This document shows, piece by piece, positions 22,383 through 34,285 of a stretch of DNA of 64,000 nucleotides. Source of the stretch: Cladopsammia gracilis (Eukaryota > Cnidaria > Anthozoa > Scleractinia > Dendrophylliidae); contig JAJGOT010000138.1 in assembly GCA_022457155.1 (NCBI GenBank), positions 652,001 through 716,000 of the forward strand, written 5' to 3'. The notes under the pieces were generated by a model. It saw only the letters and a list, made by a program, of their open reading frames with translations. It was not told the DNA's origin and made no database searches. The stretch's first letter is position 1, and every line of letters starts with the position of its first letter. The translations under genes and the position numbers were made by a program.

Positions 22383-22875
22383 GGAAAGATTGCTGCCAGG
22401 AAGTTTTGGCTTAAGCCGTGGAACTTTAAAACACATCGTCGCAGTACAGCCAATGGTCGCTCTTCATCCACGTGTAATAAAACTTTTGAAATCGGTGTCG
22501 ATTCCCCACAAACGCACATGACGCTGACGCGAGTCACTCCTCAAATCTTTGTAATTTTATTTCACTAATCAATGGGTCATAAAAACCACCCCATTGAAGA
22601 TATAAGCCTGAGTATTCCGATAAAGTTTTCACCACAAAAAATGGACAGTTTCTGTGTTCAGAACAGGGGCTCAGTGCGGGGGGTCTTGGGGTGCCTGTGA
22701 CCCCCCTCCCCTTGTGAGATAATTCAGAAAAAAAAGTGGATATTGACATGACAATCTGGTAAGTACCCTGGGCGTGATACAGTGTGATCTAGCTGCGCCC
22801 CTGTTTAATGAAAGCAGTTCATGTGCCCAATTGATGCAAAAGGCCTATTGACTATGTCACATTTGACCCAAGTGT

Positions 22876-23292
22876 GTGTAGTACTAGGGATTACCGTGTG
22901 GCATGACATTTTTGCGGGATTTAATTTTCGCGAATTTCGCGGGTTTTCCAACGATCTGCGAAAATAAGATCCCAGGAAAATAATCTCCAGCGGAAAAAAG
23001 ACCGGCCCAGCTGGCATACGAGGCCGTTGAATGTAACATCGAAGACTTGTGGCACGAGTATAGAAAGTTTAAAGTTGAATAAACAAGATAACGTTATATT
23101 TCCTTATTGTCCTTATTGTTATTTACAAGCACCGTACATGTGAGAAACCGAGATCTGCGAAAATTTGTTTGTCTGAAAACCGAATTCGCGAAAATTTGTT
23201 CTCACGAAACGAAAAAAAATCGGCAATCCGCGAAATTAAACTTCCGCGAAAATTTCATGCTACCAGGAGCTTATTACCCCCAGATGCTACAC
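22876..23292. mobile_element. MITE with CGCGAAA-rich terminal inverted repeats (copy B)
   Basis: Copy B counterpart of 4057-4463, with the same inverted ends and internal GCGAAAATTT motifs. Confidence 0.6.
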
Positions 23293-24596
23293 GGTAGGTT
23301 GTTGTCATAGCCTTATCAATACTGATCTTTCCTCTGTCAACAGTAAAGCAAGTGTGTGGCCGAGTTGTGGGTTTCCTGTAGCTCACGTATTTTTGTGTTC
23401 ACCGTACCCGCAAAAATATTGATGCTATGAAAACGTACCATACACGCCTCTTGATTGAAGTATCGTGTTTCACTAAGAGGATTTAGATGTTTGTAGTACC
23501 AATAATAAATACTGTAAATAGCTGAAGTCATTTATATGAACGATTAAAGGCCGGATTACTGTGATCAATCAAAAGAAGATCACAAGAGAAGACCAAGATT
23601 TTAACAGGGTAAGAAGGAACTTTTTTTTTACTAGTCCACAGTTTTAACGCTATGTATTGTCTGTGAACTGTCTGACCCATGGCTTAGGGCACGTACACAC
23701 GTACGTTGTTCAATTCTGTTAGACAAGTTAGGAATGTAATGTCGACGATTAAAGAAGATAATATGCACTGTTTCTCGCTTGTAACAAGTACTCTTTCCCG
23801 CTCTCTATTTCAGACTAACAACTTACGTTGTATCTTCCTAAACACTACAGTTTTCACGTTATTTCAGGTAGACTGAGAAAATCACCGTATCCTCAACATC
23901 ATTTATTTTATTGATTTGTTGTTATTCAGTAGAAGTAATGTAAGACGATCGCGATGGGTTTGTTCTGGTTTAATGCGACGTATTCCGTTATATTAATATT
24001 GCAACCTCTTCAGATCTAAATTTAAACCACCAGCAATTCTTGGTGTGTTATGTCTGAATATTTAGCGGTATCCCATATTTCAGATATTTACACATTTTCG
24101 CTTATCAGCAGTCTATATTTCGAGAAAATTGAAAAAATGGCCCAAGTTGGACAAAACATCGTTAAGAGCAATACAAATGTGTTCTTATTATTGATTGACA
24201 ACTATTTAGTTTCGCGAGAGAAAATGCTTTCAAATTTGTTATCCTTCCCCTTCTCACCGGCCGGCTGAGGTGACATGCGATCTTTTCATGTTAACTGAAA
24301 CGTTTTTATTAGTCCGTTTAAGTGTTATTGAGCCTTATAACTTAAATGCATATCTACTCCATCAAACACACATCATTCATATAAGAGAACCACATAATAC
24401 ATATATGTAACACCAGTCTCTTACATCAGCTTAAAATCACAGTGTAAAAGTAAATGTAGGTAGACCAAGTCGAAGAACATGTCTTACTAAGGTAAATTGA
24501 ACTTTTAATATGGGGGTCAATTCAATAAAACTTTTACAAGTGTTATTTACAAATGTAGCTATTGTTTTCAACCTCTGAACACTACACTTGTAAATA

Positions 24597-24754
24597 GACC
24601 AATTTCGATATATTAAAATTCATACTTGGCTCCGAGGCTTGGGGAATAAAACAAAAGAAATGAATAATTCAACTCTGAACCTCAATGTGATTTATTTTGT
24701 TTTATTCCCCAAGCCTCGGAGCGAAGTATGAATTTAAATATATCGAAATTGGTC
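24597..24754. mobile_element. Palindromic TA-flanked MITE (copy B)
   Basis: Counterpart of 5763-5920, flanked by TA at 24595-24596 and 24755-24756, and again nested in an outer inverted repeat. Confidence 0.75.
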
Positions 24755-26814
24755 TATTACACTTGTAAAAGTTTTATTGAAATGACCCATGGTTTCATTT
24801 AGCATAGAAACAAAATATAAAATTGGTGAAATGATCAGCAGTACACAACAAAAGTAATGATAAGGAAACGCCTCAGTAGAGCCAATGCCCCTTGAGCCAT
24901 TTTCTGGCTCAGTGCCACATGGCTTAGATATATGTACAGTGAGCCAAAGAACTCAAGTTGTTACACGTCATTAAGCCCCCGGCTGAGAAGGAAAAGATTT
25001 TGATAATTCTTATCAAAAGTATGCGGCCGGGGCAAATCTCCGTCTTTTAAACCTATCTTCATGAGATAATGTGGCTCGTTGTCTTTTTTGGATAAAATCA
25101 ACTATGACCATGGAAGCTGCCACTTGTTAGTTTTGTAGTCCGTAGAGGAATATTCAGGAGATTTCTAATAGATTATTTTGGAGTAAAATACAGGTATGTG
25201 ACGCCGCATGACATCAATATTGCGGTAACATAAAAATGTAAAAATTCATCCCATGGCAATTCACTTGGTATCTACATGTTTCAATATGCAGTTCTAGCTA
25301 TTTCACGACATTGTTAAAATCATGTTGAACATCAAAGTAGTCGTATCAAATTGTTCTCAAGAAATCAATTTCCTCTTCACGGTTAGACTAAATGTGTTTT
25401 GCTAGAAAAATAAAACAAGACGGCAGACATTCCTAAAAAAAAATTCTATCTGCCTGTTCATGTCAGCGGTCTTTAGCTGACTCGTCAAAAGACAAAACCA
25501 CAGCGAAAAGTAGTTTTGCAGTTGACGTGCAAAATGCAATTATTGCAATATGCAATCCTCGAACAGTCATGACCACAGTGGAGTGCTGCGAGGCTAGTTT
25601 TTCTTCCCTGCCATTATATAAAACAAATAGATTCCATTTTGCCGTGCGTCTGTTCAGTTAAAGATCATAGAGGACGTCAACATGTGGTAAGAACATCACG
25701 GACCAACTCGCCTGCGCCTCGTTGGCCACTTTTTTGTTCTTGCCACATTTTAACGTCATCTCAGTGTGATTTGTAACTTAACAGACTCAAGGCAAAATCT
25801 ATTTGTAACACAAGATCAGGAGCAACCAAAGGGCTTGCGATTCCTGAACAGCACGTAAAATCATTAATGATATTATAATGATGGCGCGCGCTGCGAGGTC
25901 AGTTTATGTTTAGCGCAATTCGTCAAAATGCCTACTGTATGTACTCCAAAAAGCGCCGCAGCAATTTCAGTTCCATGTTTTGATGCGGCGCTTATTCAAA
26001 AGTAAAAAAAGCAAACACAGGAAACAAAATGTGCGCACAGTTCACTGGAAAGAGAAAGAAGACAAGTTGCTATTCATTGCAAAAGTTTTAGAAAGGGAGG
26101 TAAAGGAAAGAACAGTTAAATATTCGAATTTCTAAATACAAAATATTGTCATTTTAATATGAGAATTAATTTTCCAAAATTGTGGTCAGTTTAAGTTAAA
26201 GGGACACTGTTCCGCTGAAATAGCAAACTTTCGCTTTCTAATTGTCATGTTAAATTGCCAAATGCCACCAAATATACAACTTAACTGGATAAAAAGATTC
26301 TATGTGGAGCAAAATAGAAGCACTAGTTTGGAGATAAAGTGCAGGATTGCAAGGATGGAAGTTCATCAAATTTGTTTTCTTGATGGGCGGTCAAGAACAA
26401 CAACAACATTTATTCGCACTGTAAAGTTACAAGGATGTATACGTAGTATATAAATTAAAAATAAATACACTGAGTAGCTGGTACCCAAAATAACTAAAAA
26501 GCTAAACTAGTTGGGTAACCATCATTTATTAATTAAAAATAATATACACACGAGTCAGAAAAGTGGCTTTACATAGATGAACTAAATTTAATGTACACAC
26601 CTTAAATAGAAGTAGGGATTACAGAACAAATATACACTTCAGTATAAAATGAAATAAAATAAATAAATAAATAATAAAGAAAAAAAGAAAAAAGAAATCC
26701 AAATAATTCTTATAGAATTTTGACTTTTTTAATCGTTAGTTTGTCTCTTCAGTTAGTAGTTCGTTGCTTTCATCACTTTTTGGCGATTTTTTCTTCCGAT
26801 TGCATGATAATAAA

Positions 26815-26899
26815 GCAAGCTTAATGCAAGCTTAATGCAAGCTTAAAGCAAGCTTAATGCAAGCTTAATGCAAGCTTAATGCAAGCTTAAAGCAAGCTC
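26815..26899. repeat. 11-bp tandem repeat, expanded allele (copy B)
   Basis: About eight units of GCAAGCTTAAT/GCAAGCTTAAA, against three in copy A at 7951-7980. The expansion or contraction followed the duplication. Confidence 0.85.
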
Positions 26900-27318
26900 C
26901 AAACACGATATTTCAGCTGGGACTGTGTCCTTTCAGCGCAACATATTTTACACCCTTATCGCTGATACGCGTAGCTCTTGAACTAAGTGCTCTGAATGAT
27001 CGTATAGAGTAGAACGGATCAGTGATGTTCTTTGCTTAGGGTACCATACAGTGTGTATGCTCCTACTTTGTTTGGGGAGAGGAGGAGGTGAATTAACAAA
27101 AAATAGTTTTCACATGGCAAATGAAAAGAGTTTATTAACTATATATTTGAACAACTGAGCAGAATATTGAACAGAAGTAAGCTAACATGCAGAGAACTCT
27201 GAGCAGAATGAGTGAACGCAAACCTGTCAAAAACTCAATTAAGATCCACAAAATTTACAATAGATTGTATTGATTGTATTTTACAGGTTTGCGGTTCGCG
27301 TGTAAATTTCTTTTTTAA

Positions 27319-27976
27319 GCACGTTGCAGACGAGCAAGTTTTCTATGACAAGTGTCCGTGACAAGTTTTACAAATTTTATTTGCTCATGTGAACGAATAA
27401 ACAAATTTTATTTGACAAGTTTTCTTTGTAGCCAGCAATACAATTGTACAGCAGATGAAGAAAACACAACGGCATTATATTCGTTGACCATGGCTTACAT
27501 CGGCATACATGAATTTAACAAGGGAGAAATGGCATGGCAAGATCAATACCAAGAACTTCAGCTCTCGTGAGCTCAAGAACCTCTTCGTAGTCAGTCTTTT
27601 TTGTTTTTGTTTCTATTTCTATAGGATTCTGCCTTTGTATTCCACAAACTTTCTCTTGTTTGAAGGTATTCTAGGAGTTCTAAGCGCTGTGGCAGAATCG
27701 GACCAACGAACAGTTTCAGCTGTCATGTTGTTATCCGCCGTGACTGCTACTCCAAACAAGAAGACCGCTGAGTGCCCGCGATTTCGCAACGATTCTGGTC
27801 TAGTTTTCCTTGTTGAGCATACAGACAAGCAAGTTTTGCGATTTTTCAAGTTTTTCTATGACAAGCTGCCTTGTTCAAAAGTTAGCATGCCAGCTTTTAA
27901 ACAAGTGCACTTGACAAGTTTAAATAAATAAGAAGTTGCAAAACTTGTCATAGAAAACTTTTCCGTCTGTAACGTG
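27319..27976. mobile_element. TTTAA-flanked non-autonomous DNA element (copy B)
   Basis: Counterpart of 8400-9058 with the left terminus GCACGTTGCAGACG, flanked by TTTAA on both sides. Confidence 0.65.
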
Positions 27977-27980
27977 CTTT

Positions 27981-28261
27981 AACCCGTGAATACGCGCAAT
28001 CGTAATGAACGGGTTATCGGTGACGGTGGCTAATTCACTCACTCACTCATGGCTCACTCGCTCCTTCCATCAGCTGTAAACTTAGTGACTTAATGCTTTG
28101 TTACGAATGCGTTTTGTAACAAGAACAACGTGAATCCAGCTATAACAATAACTTATTTGTTGTAAACGAATATACAGGGCTCCTCTGGATTCCAGCTTCG
28201 GCTGAATGGGCTACCCTGTTTTTAAATAAAGTTTGAAAGAAAGAAAAAGAAAAAAAATCAA
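27981..28261 (+). mobile_element. Retroposon 3'-end-like repeat (copy B)
   Basis: Counterpart of 9063-9345. It runs straight into the intact GTTTTGGCC target that is occupied by the 3.2-kb element in copy A. Confidence 0.55.
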
Positions 28262-29082
28262 CAATAAGCTCGTTTTGGCCGTTTTTATGCTAGAGACGTT
28301 AAAGTCGTCTAGACGCAATTAACGCAATTAATTGGAAGCTATGCGATGGGAATTTCTTGGTGAAAATCTCTCAGTTAAGTGTGTTTGAAATGTGATGTAT
28401 ATATTTTTTTGTTTACTTATGTTTTTACTTGTCTAGGGAGGGAGATAAACTAATATATATAGATAAGCTGAGCCCATAACAACGTCGCTCCCTGAACAGA
28501 AAGCCGATGATAAGCTTAACTAAGGTTAAGATTGACGACCGGGCTATTTTTCAATTTTAGCAATTCTCGAAAACAGTAAAGCTTATTACGTGACCGTCTG
28601 CACAGTACATTTAGACCGCACAAAAGTTCACAAAACAACTTTTTCTCGGTCTAGAATAACTAGTTTAACTAATTTCCGAATAAAATTCACCTGTTGCGTA
28701 TCAAAAAAAGCCCGAGAAACTGATTTGGAAATCAAAATTGCAAAAAATACTCAAATATATTTGCATAAGGCGACGCGAGTGAAGATAGAACTATAAAATC
28801 TAAGTCTTGTTTTGTTTACATAAAATCGCTTTTCAACCTATGTAATGAATGAACAAACACATAAAAATGGACAACACAATCTTCTTTCGAAAACTTTCAT
28901 TCAAATCTCCATAAGTTTACGTTTAAAAGCAAAACGCGTACCATTTATAGCGCATCGAGGCTGAGCTGTCTGATGAAATTCAAGAAATCAATACAACTGA
29001 ACTTAAGCTACACGTTTTATAAACAATTCTGCAAACTAACGAGAACACAAAAAAAACGTAAATCACAGATTGATATCAACAT

Positions 29083-29937
29083 TTATAATATAGAGGGCAA
29101 AATAACTGAATGCTGATTGGCTGACGAAGAGGGCATTTTTTTATTAATTGAGGGCAAAATTACTCGCTCCTGATTGGTCGAGCATCAAAATTTCTCACTC
29201 GTGATTGGTTGAGCGCGTCGTTCTCGTTGCATTCAGTTGTCTTGGCGGGATTTTGAAGAAAATTTGCAAACGTAGCACTTGCATGTTTCGCCGGAGATTT
29301 TGTTATAAAAAGGAATGAAATCGGATGATACCTAAGAAAGGAATTCTACAGGTTAATTACAGCATTTTACGCCAAACAGGAAGCGATTATTTGTGTCAAA
29401 TCTTGGATTAACTAGGCGCCTGCAGGCCATTTTGCGACGTTGAAGACCTCGAAGAAATTCATTCATGGCGACAAAAGGTTTTAAAGTTCCATCACTTCAT
29501 TGAAAAAATGCGGATTTCTGCGGACCTAAAGAAAAGAACTTTGACAGATTTTGCTGAAAGGGAAAATATACGTTTAACAGGAGAAAGAAAGCAATTGAAT
29601 TGCCAAACGTGCAAGCAAATTTGTACTCTCGCCATTTGTTGTTGTTCTCAAAGCGGCAAAAACTTCAAAACACAGGTACGCTTAATTAAATAAAACTTGC
29701 TTTGTTTTTGTCGTAAAGTGTCTTTTTTCGATAAAAATCAGGCTATATTCTCTAGCTGTACATAATAGCCAAATGTATCTTTGACCGAATAGACATTTAT
29801 TTAACCACAATGAGTTGAAAAGTTTTTCTTGTCAGTTTGCGAGAGAGTATTTTCACTTCGGGTAGTTTCAAGTCTGAGTGACTGTTACAGTAAAAAGTCT
29901 GAAAGGTTTCCGTATAATTTTGCCCTCTATATTATAA
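29083..29937. mobile_element. TIR element carrying a promoter-like block and a first exon (copy B)
   Basis: Counterpart of 13402-14252 with the same inverted ends, CCAAT repeats, GGCGGGA motif and exon. Confidence 0.6.
29508..29675 (+). CDS. Putative first coding exon, unknown protein (copy B)
   Basis: Counterpart of 13826-13993, with the same 56 codons and the same donor site. The downstream read-through differs by a small indel, while the exon itself is unchanged. Confidence 0.35.
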
Positions 29938-29941
29938 ACAA

Positions 29942-29959
29942 GTAATCGCATGTTCCCTC

Positions 29960-29997
<38 letters not shown>

Positions 29998-30086
29998 CTG
30001 TAGAAATTGCGACTCGGGCAATTTCTACAGCTTCTGAAAACACGCGTGATATTAATCCTTAATTTTACTCGGGCCCATGCGATTAC
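29942..30086. repeat. Long hairpin spanning the end of the duplication
   Basis: About 60-70 bp from GTAATCGCATG onward pairs with the reverse-complement arm ending CATGCGATTAC at 30086, around a short centre near 30010. The homology between copies A and B ends inside its left arm (29966). Confidence 0.85.
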
Positions 30087-30519
30087 ATATACAAATTCCC
30101 ATCGAAAAACGTAATTTGTTTTACCTTAAGTCCCTCGACTACTGTACTTAGAAATTCTTTAAATCTCCGCTATCCGTAAAACGAACATCTCCTCGTATTG
30201 CTAAAAACATATGAAGTTCCTCGAAGCAAGATTTTATCCCTGAAAGCTCTTCTTTTTCAACTACAGCGGCTTCTGAGTAGCCCTTAATTAGTATCCCTGT
30301 CTTGAGCAGCAAACCGCGAAAAAATGTTGGGTAATAACGACTTTAATTCTCCGCTAAACACAGCATGAAAAGATCCTGCAACTAAAGTGTTTACCGAGCT
30401 GACGGCTGTGTAGCCGCGCGAAAAACAAAGTCTTGCTTTGCTTTCAAAATTGCCAAGATCCCGGATGTTACGCGATGTCATGCGCGCATGTTTTGCGACG
30501 TCATACGCGCCCGCGAATA

Positions 30520-30679
30520 GACCATTTTCGATATATTAAAATTCATACTTGGCTCCGAGGCTTGAGTGATTAAAACAAAAGAAATGAATAATTCAACGCT
30601 GAACCTCAATGTGATTTCTTTTGTTTTATTCCCCCAAGCCTCGGAGCCAAGTATGAATTTTAAGATATCGAAAATGGTC
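30520..30679. mobile_element. Palindromic TA-flanked MITE, third copy
   Basis: Same family as 5763-5920, with ends GACCATTTTCGATAT and TA on both sides (30518-30519, 30680-30681). It has inserted between the dispersed repeat at 30087-30517 and a Penelope-like fragment. Confidence 0.75.
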
Positions 30680-30689
30680 TATTAGCCCA

Positions 30690-30950
30690 GACGTGATGAA
30701 TTGTAGTTTATGTACTTATTTATTAAGTTTTTATTATCTTGTAGGTCATTTCCGCCCCCCCCCCCCCCCTCATTTTTTTAAATATGTATTGCGACATTCT
30801 CCTTTATATAATGTTGTATTTTCATTTTATAATTTAGTAACATCTTATAACCTGAAGAAGGCTGGTCTGGCCAGCCGAAATATTGTTTCAAATATATTTA
30901 CTCTTTGTGTCAGCTTTGCAGTAGTCCTTGGACTGCTCGTTAGTCTATAA
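30690..30950 (+). mobile_element. Penelope-like or related retroelement fragment
   Basis: Contains a poly-C run (about 30755-30769) and the stem-loop described under the hammerhead-like motif (30840-30905). Flanking GCCCAGAC/GCCCTGCC sequence suggests an insertion, but the ends are not resolved. The element type is inferred from the motif only. Confidence 0.35.
30840..30905 (+). ncRNA. Hammerhead-ribozyme-like motif
   Basis: CTGAAGA (fits the CUGANGA core) at 30852-30858 is followed by a strong GGCTGG/CCAGCC hairpin and GAAA (30877-30880). AUAUU can then pair with a downstream AAUAU as stem III. An extra A before stem II and an unclear cleavage site make activity doubtful. Such motifs are described in Penelope-like elements. 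Confidence 0.4.
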
Positions 30951-31070
30951 TAGCCCTGCCCAACGGACACACATGTACACACGCGCGCCCGCGAAACATG
31001 AAAAATGACGGGCATATGTTCTATGAGTATGGGGCTCCGCAGCGGGCCTTCGGCCCGCGAGAGCTCCGCT

Positions 31071-32252
31071 AGAAAAGGATAACTGTTGAAAGGGCGTTTG
31101 GGGGACTAGCAGCCTACTTCCAACACTCAACGAAAAGGTTCATCGATCAGTCTCTCATCTGTGGTTAACTCTTCCCTTTACTCTTCTACTGAACTTTACA
31201 GTTCAGTGACTACACAATTTTCTACTAGAAAGTTTCTCGCATAGCTTTTATCTTGGCTGAGAATTAGCTATCAATCAATGTCAGAAATAGATCAAGAGGT
31301 AACGTAGGCCAACTTAAGCCTTACTGTGATTGGTCAAGACAGATCATTACCATATATTCCTTCGATATGTCTGTCATTGTCGAAGTTGACTTCTCTTGAA
31401 ATTTTCACTAACATTACGGAACCATTCAGCCAAAACAAAACTACTAGAGAAATATAAAAATTACAAGGTAAATATTTATCGAAAGGTTTACGTATTTGTG
31501 TAGAAGATAGAAGTAAAAATTACATTTGAAATTTGTTACATGTGGTAGAAAAACTGAAGACGACAAGCTTCTTCATCGTACATGATTGGTTAAGCTTAGT
31601 CCAGCCCATTCCATATCATTAAGGTGGTACGTGTCAACTAGTAAACCTGTACTGCTCTGAGCATACCTTAAGCGATCTTCCTTGACAATAGTTCCTTTGA
31701 TAAAATTTATATTTTACCTTATTTGGGTGAAGACGAGGGCATAATAATCTAAAGTAATTAAATAGCGTCAACATAGGGTCCGAAAAAGTTACCTTAATCG
31801 ATATAGTTTAACTGAAAAATAAGACAGTTACATGAAAATAAGTTACTCCAACCAAAAATACTATTTCCAGGAAGAGTGCCCAGAAAAACCTGACCTGAGT
31901 TTTGTTTCATTATCTCGACTCGACATCTATCGGCATAAGTCCAATAGGTCAACAGGTTAGTAAATATTTGCGATGATCGCAAGGTTGCTTAGTGAAATAC
32001 AGGTTTAAACTACAACTTCTACGAAATATCAACTGGTCAGGAGAAAGCATCCTTTGATCAGCATGAAAAATACTCACAAGAGTACAAGTAAAAAGCGAGT
32101 CAACAACATTTTCAAGTGTCCCAAGGTTATATAATTCTTATTGCATATATTTTTAACACCAAAAACAAATTTCCCTTAACCTTTAACCATATAATCGTTA
32201 AATATGTGTGACGTTTCATTGTTTGCGTTTTTATTGTTTTACATAACCTCTT
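31071..32252. other. Stretch without a recognisable gene
   Basis: AT-rich sequence. No coding region, RNA gene or strong repeat was recognised. Confidence 0.35.
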
Positions 32253-33130
32253 TTATCTCCTTTTCACGTTCGTTGGAATTTGTGAATAAACAGTTATTAT
32301 TATGAACGATTCTGCGCTATTCAGGCTATTATGCGCTATAGTAATAATGGTTGTATCATCAGCGAGTGAGATTTTAACTTCCTGCTTTTTTGGAAGGACA
32401 ATGCCAATACACTTAGGGTGTTGACGCAACTTTAAAGCTACCGGTTCTACAGCAAGAATAAATAGATAAGGATTAAAAGGACAACCTTGGCGGACTCCTC
32501 TTGATATTCCATTCACGACTACAGCTATTTCAATAAACGTTGTCGGATGAAAGCTTAAAGCCAAGACCGCAAGGTAGTATGGGTTGGGGTTAAAAGCTAT
32601 TGCATAAAAATCCCATACTACCTTGCGGTCTTGGCTTTTCGCCTTTTTCATCCGACAACGTTAATTGAAATAGCTGTATACTTTGCATGTCGCTATATAA
32701 AGGACTGAAATCCATCTTGTAAAATTTGGTCCAAAATTGAAAACTTTTAGATTATAAATAGAAAATTACACTGCAAAGAATCAAAGGCCTTTTCGAAGAA
32801 ACAGACTAGGGATCTTTTTGGTGTCTAAATGTTCCACTCTTTGTGTCTAATGTTTTGATCTATGTATCTTCCTTTGACAAATCGTGGTTGGTCAGAATTT
32901 ATCAGTTCCGGTTAAGATTTCTCTATTTTCTTTGCTAACACCTTAGTGAGGATTTTATAGTCTACATTAAGAAGAGATATTGGACGCCAATTTGGAAGTT
33001 CCGAAAGACTTCCATCCTGTTTGGGAATTAACGTTATTGTTCTTCTCCTCTGGGAAACAGAAAGAAAACCATTTTGAAAGGCGGCGTTGTAAGAATTGAG
33101 CAAATCTCTCCAGTTCTCTGTTAGGTTACT
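32253..33130 (-). pseudogene. Dead L1/Tx1-type LINE reverse transcriptase fragment
   Basis: On the minus strand, 33103-32912 encodes LIPKQDGSLSELPNWRPISL, the RT fingers motif. 32651-32253 encodes VVNGISRGVRQGCPFNPYLF and then SLADDTTI, a degraded catalytic YADD. The segment between (about 32910-32680) is scrambled by stops, and the part around 32521-32677 is an inverted duplication of RT coding sequence. The LIPK-NWRPISL-NVDYKILTKVLA style fits the L1/Tx1 group. It is non-functional. Confidence 0.78.
32521..32677. repeat. Palindrome within the dead LINE
   Basis: The left arm at 32521-32583 and right arm at 32612-32677 are near-perfect reverse complements around a 28-bp loop. The arms contain RT coding sequence, so part of the element was copied in inverted form. 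Confidence 0.88.
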
Positions 33131-34215
33131 TCTGTCCGGTACTGTAATTCCTCACTCCATGCATCAAGTACTTTTCTTATAATCGCGTATGTGCATTTTA
33201 ATTATATACATGTTCCATAATCATAAGATATAAATTGTATGAAACAACTTATCTTATAATAAATATTCCTGCATAATTCGTATCACGCCTTAAAAAAACA
33301 ATGAAATAATATTAATCAGAATAATATAAATAGCAACACAGAAAAGATGGACACAGTTCATCGAATTTTAGCACAAGATCCTGTTACTTTCTCAGTGGCC
33401 TTTGGTCAACTTACGAAATTACACGTATTTTTGGAGCATTTCATGAGGTCTTTGACCGTCTTTCATGGGCTCCAACAATATATTTTAATTTCTTTTGTTC
33501 TTCAACTTCAAGGGTAATGAGTCGAAACTGTGTGTGCCTGCATAACAAAACCTTTATGGACACGCGAAGGTAATTCCACTGCCGGATTACCATTCTCTTA
33601 CAAACAAACTTTATACTGTAGCACGAATCTAACCCCTTACAGCGTATCGATTGCATCATGCTCGACTTACGAATGCTCGTTGGAAAAAAATCTGCTTTTA
33701 ATCTGTCAGACAAGACAAACCGCAAATAATAGACATTGCTAAGCTTTAGGGTCAAAGGCCATGAAAAATGCGCATCACTTAACTACTTGAAAATTTATTA
33801 TGCTGTTTTGTTGTCAAAAGTTGCACTTACTATTCATTAGTGGTGAGTGTGTTCCACAGATCGCTCCGTGCCACCGCATCTTTTCATAATTTCTGAGACG
33901 TCGACATAAACTTGGCAAAAATAAACTTATCGGAGGCGACGTTCAGTTAAGCAGCAAAACGGTAATTATAATTCGTTAATTGGTAGACAGTCGCCGCTTC
34001 GCTTCTGCACCGACCAGTTTCGCGGTCTCACTGACTATGCACCGCATACCACTCCATTACTACCTTAGGTGCTACTGACACTACACACTCAGCACTAATT
34101 TCAGCTGATACGTTTCGTTTTAACAGCTTTGTTTAATATATGGAGGCGAAGTAGACTAGCTTCTCATTTTGTTCTGATTTGATTCAACAGGAAAGGTTCT
34201 CTACTCAATTACAGG
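33131..34215. other. Upstream region of the aGPCR gene
   Basis: No gene is recognised. The 5' UTR and promoter of the receptor should lie at its right end, but no decisive TATA or initiator element was seen. A TTAATATATGG stretch lies near 34134. Confidence 0.35.
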
Positions 34216-34285
34216 ATGAAGACTGTTGTACCATTTGCTTGCTATGTGCTGGTTATAACGTTTCTACAGTGCGAAGGAAATACAG
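34216..34285 (+). CDS. aGPCR exon 1: start codon and signal peptide
   Basis: ATG at 34216 opens a basic residue, then a hydrophobic core ([14 protein letters not shown]) and a plausible signal-peptidase region (QCEG). It ends in phase 1 at an AG|GTATGC donor. It directs the receptor to the secretory pathway. It joins exon 2 in frame. Confidence 0.85.

Larger units (their letters stand above)
14414..29966 (+). repeat. Tandem segmental duplication, copy B
   Basis: This is the second copy of the unit; position 14414 corresponds to position 1. It is interrupted by a mariner-like element at 14775-19078 that splits the unit at a TA dinucleotide (positions 360-361 in copy A), and by a SINE-like insertion at 20169-20404. 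Neither is present in copy A. After 29966 the sequence departs from copy A and runs into a hairpin. Confidence 0.93.
30087..31070. repeat. Dispersed repeat interrupted by a MITE and a retroelement piece
   Basis: 30087-30517 and about 30955-31065 resemble 60040-60610 in an aGPCR intron, including CCTCGAAGCAAGATT and the CATGAAAAATGACGGGCATA end. The interruption is the TA-flanked MITE (30520-30679) and the Penelope-like piece (about 30690-30950). A GCGGGCC/GGCCCGC hairpin lies near 31037. Confidence 0.65.
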
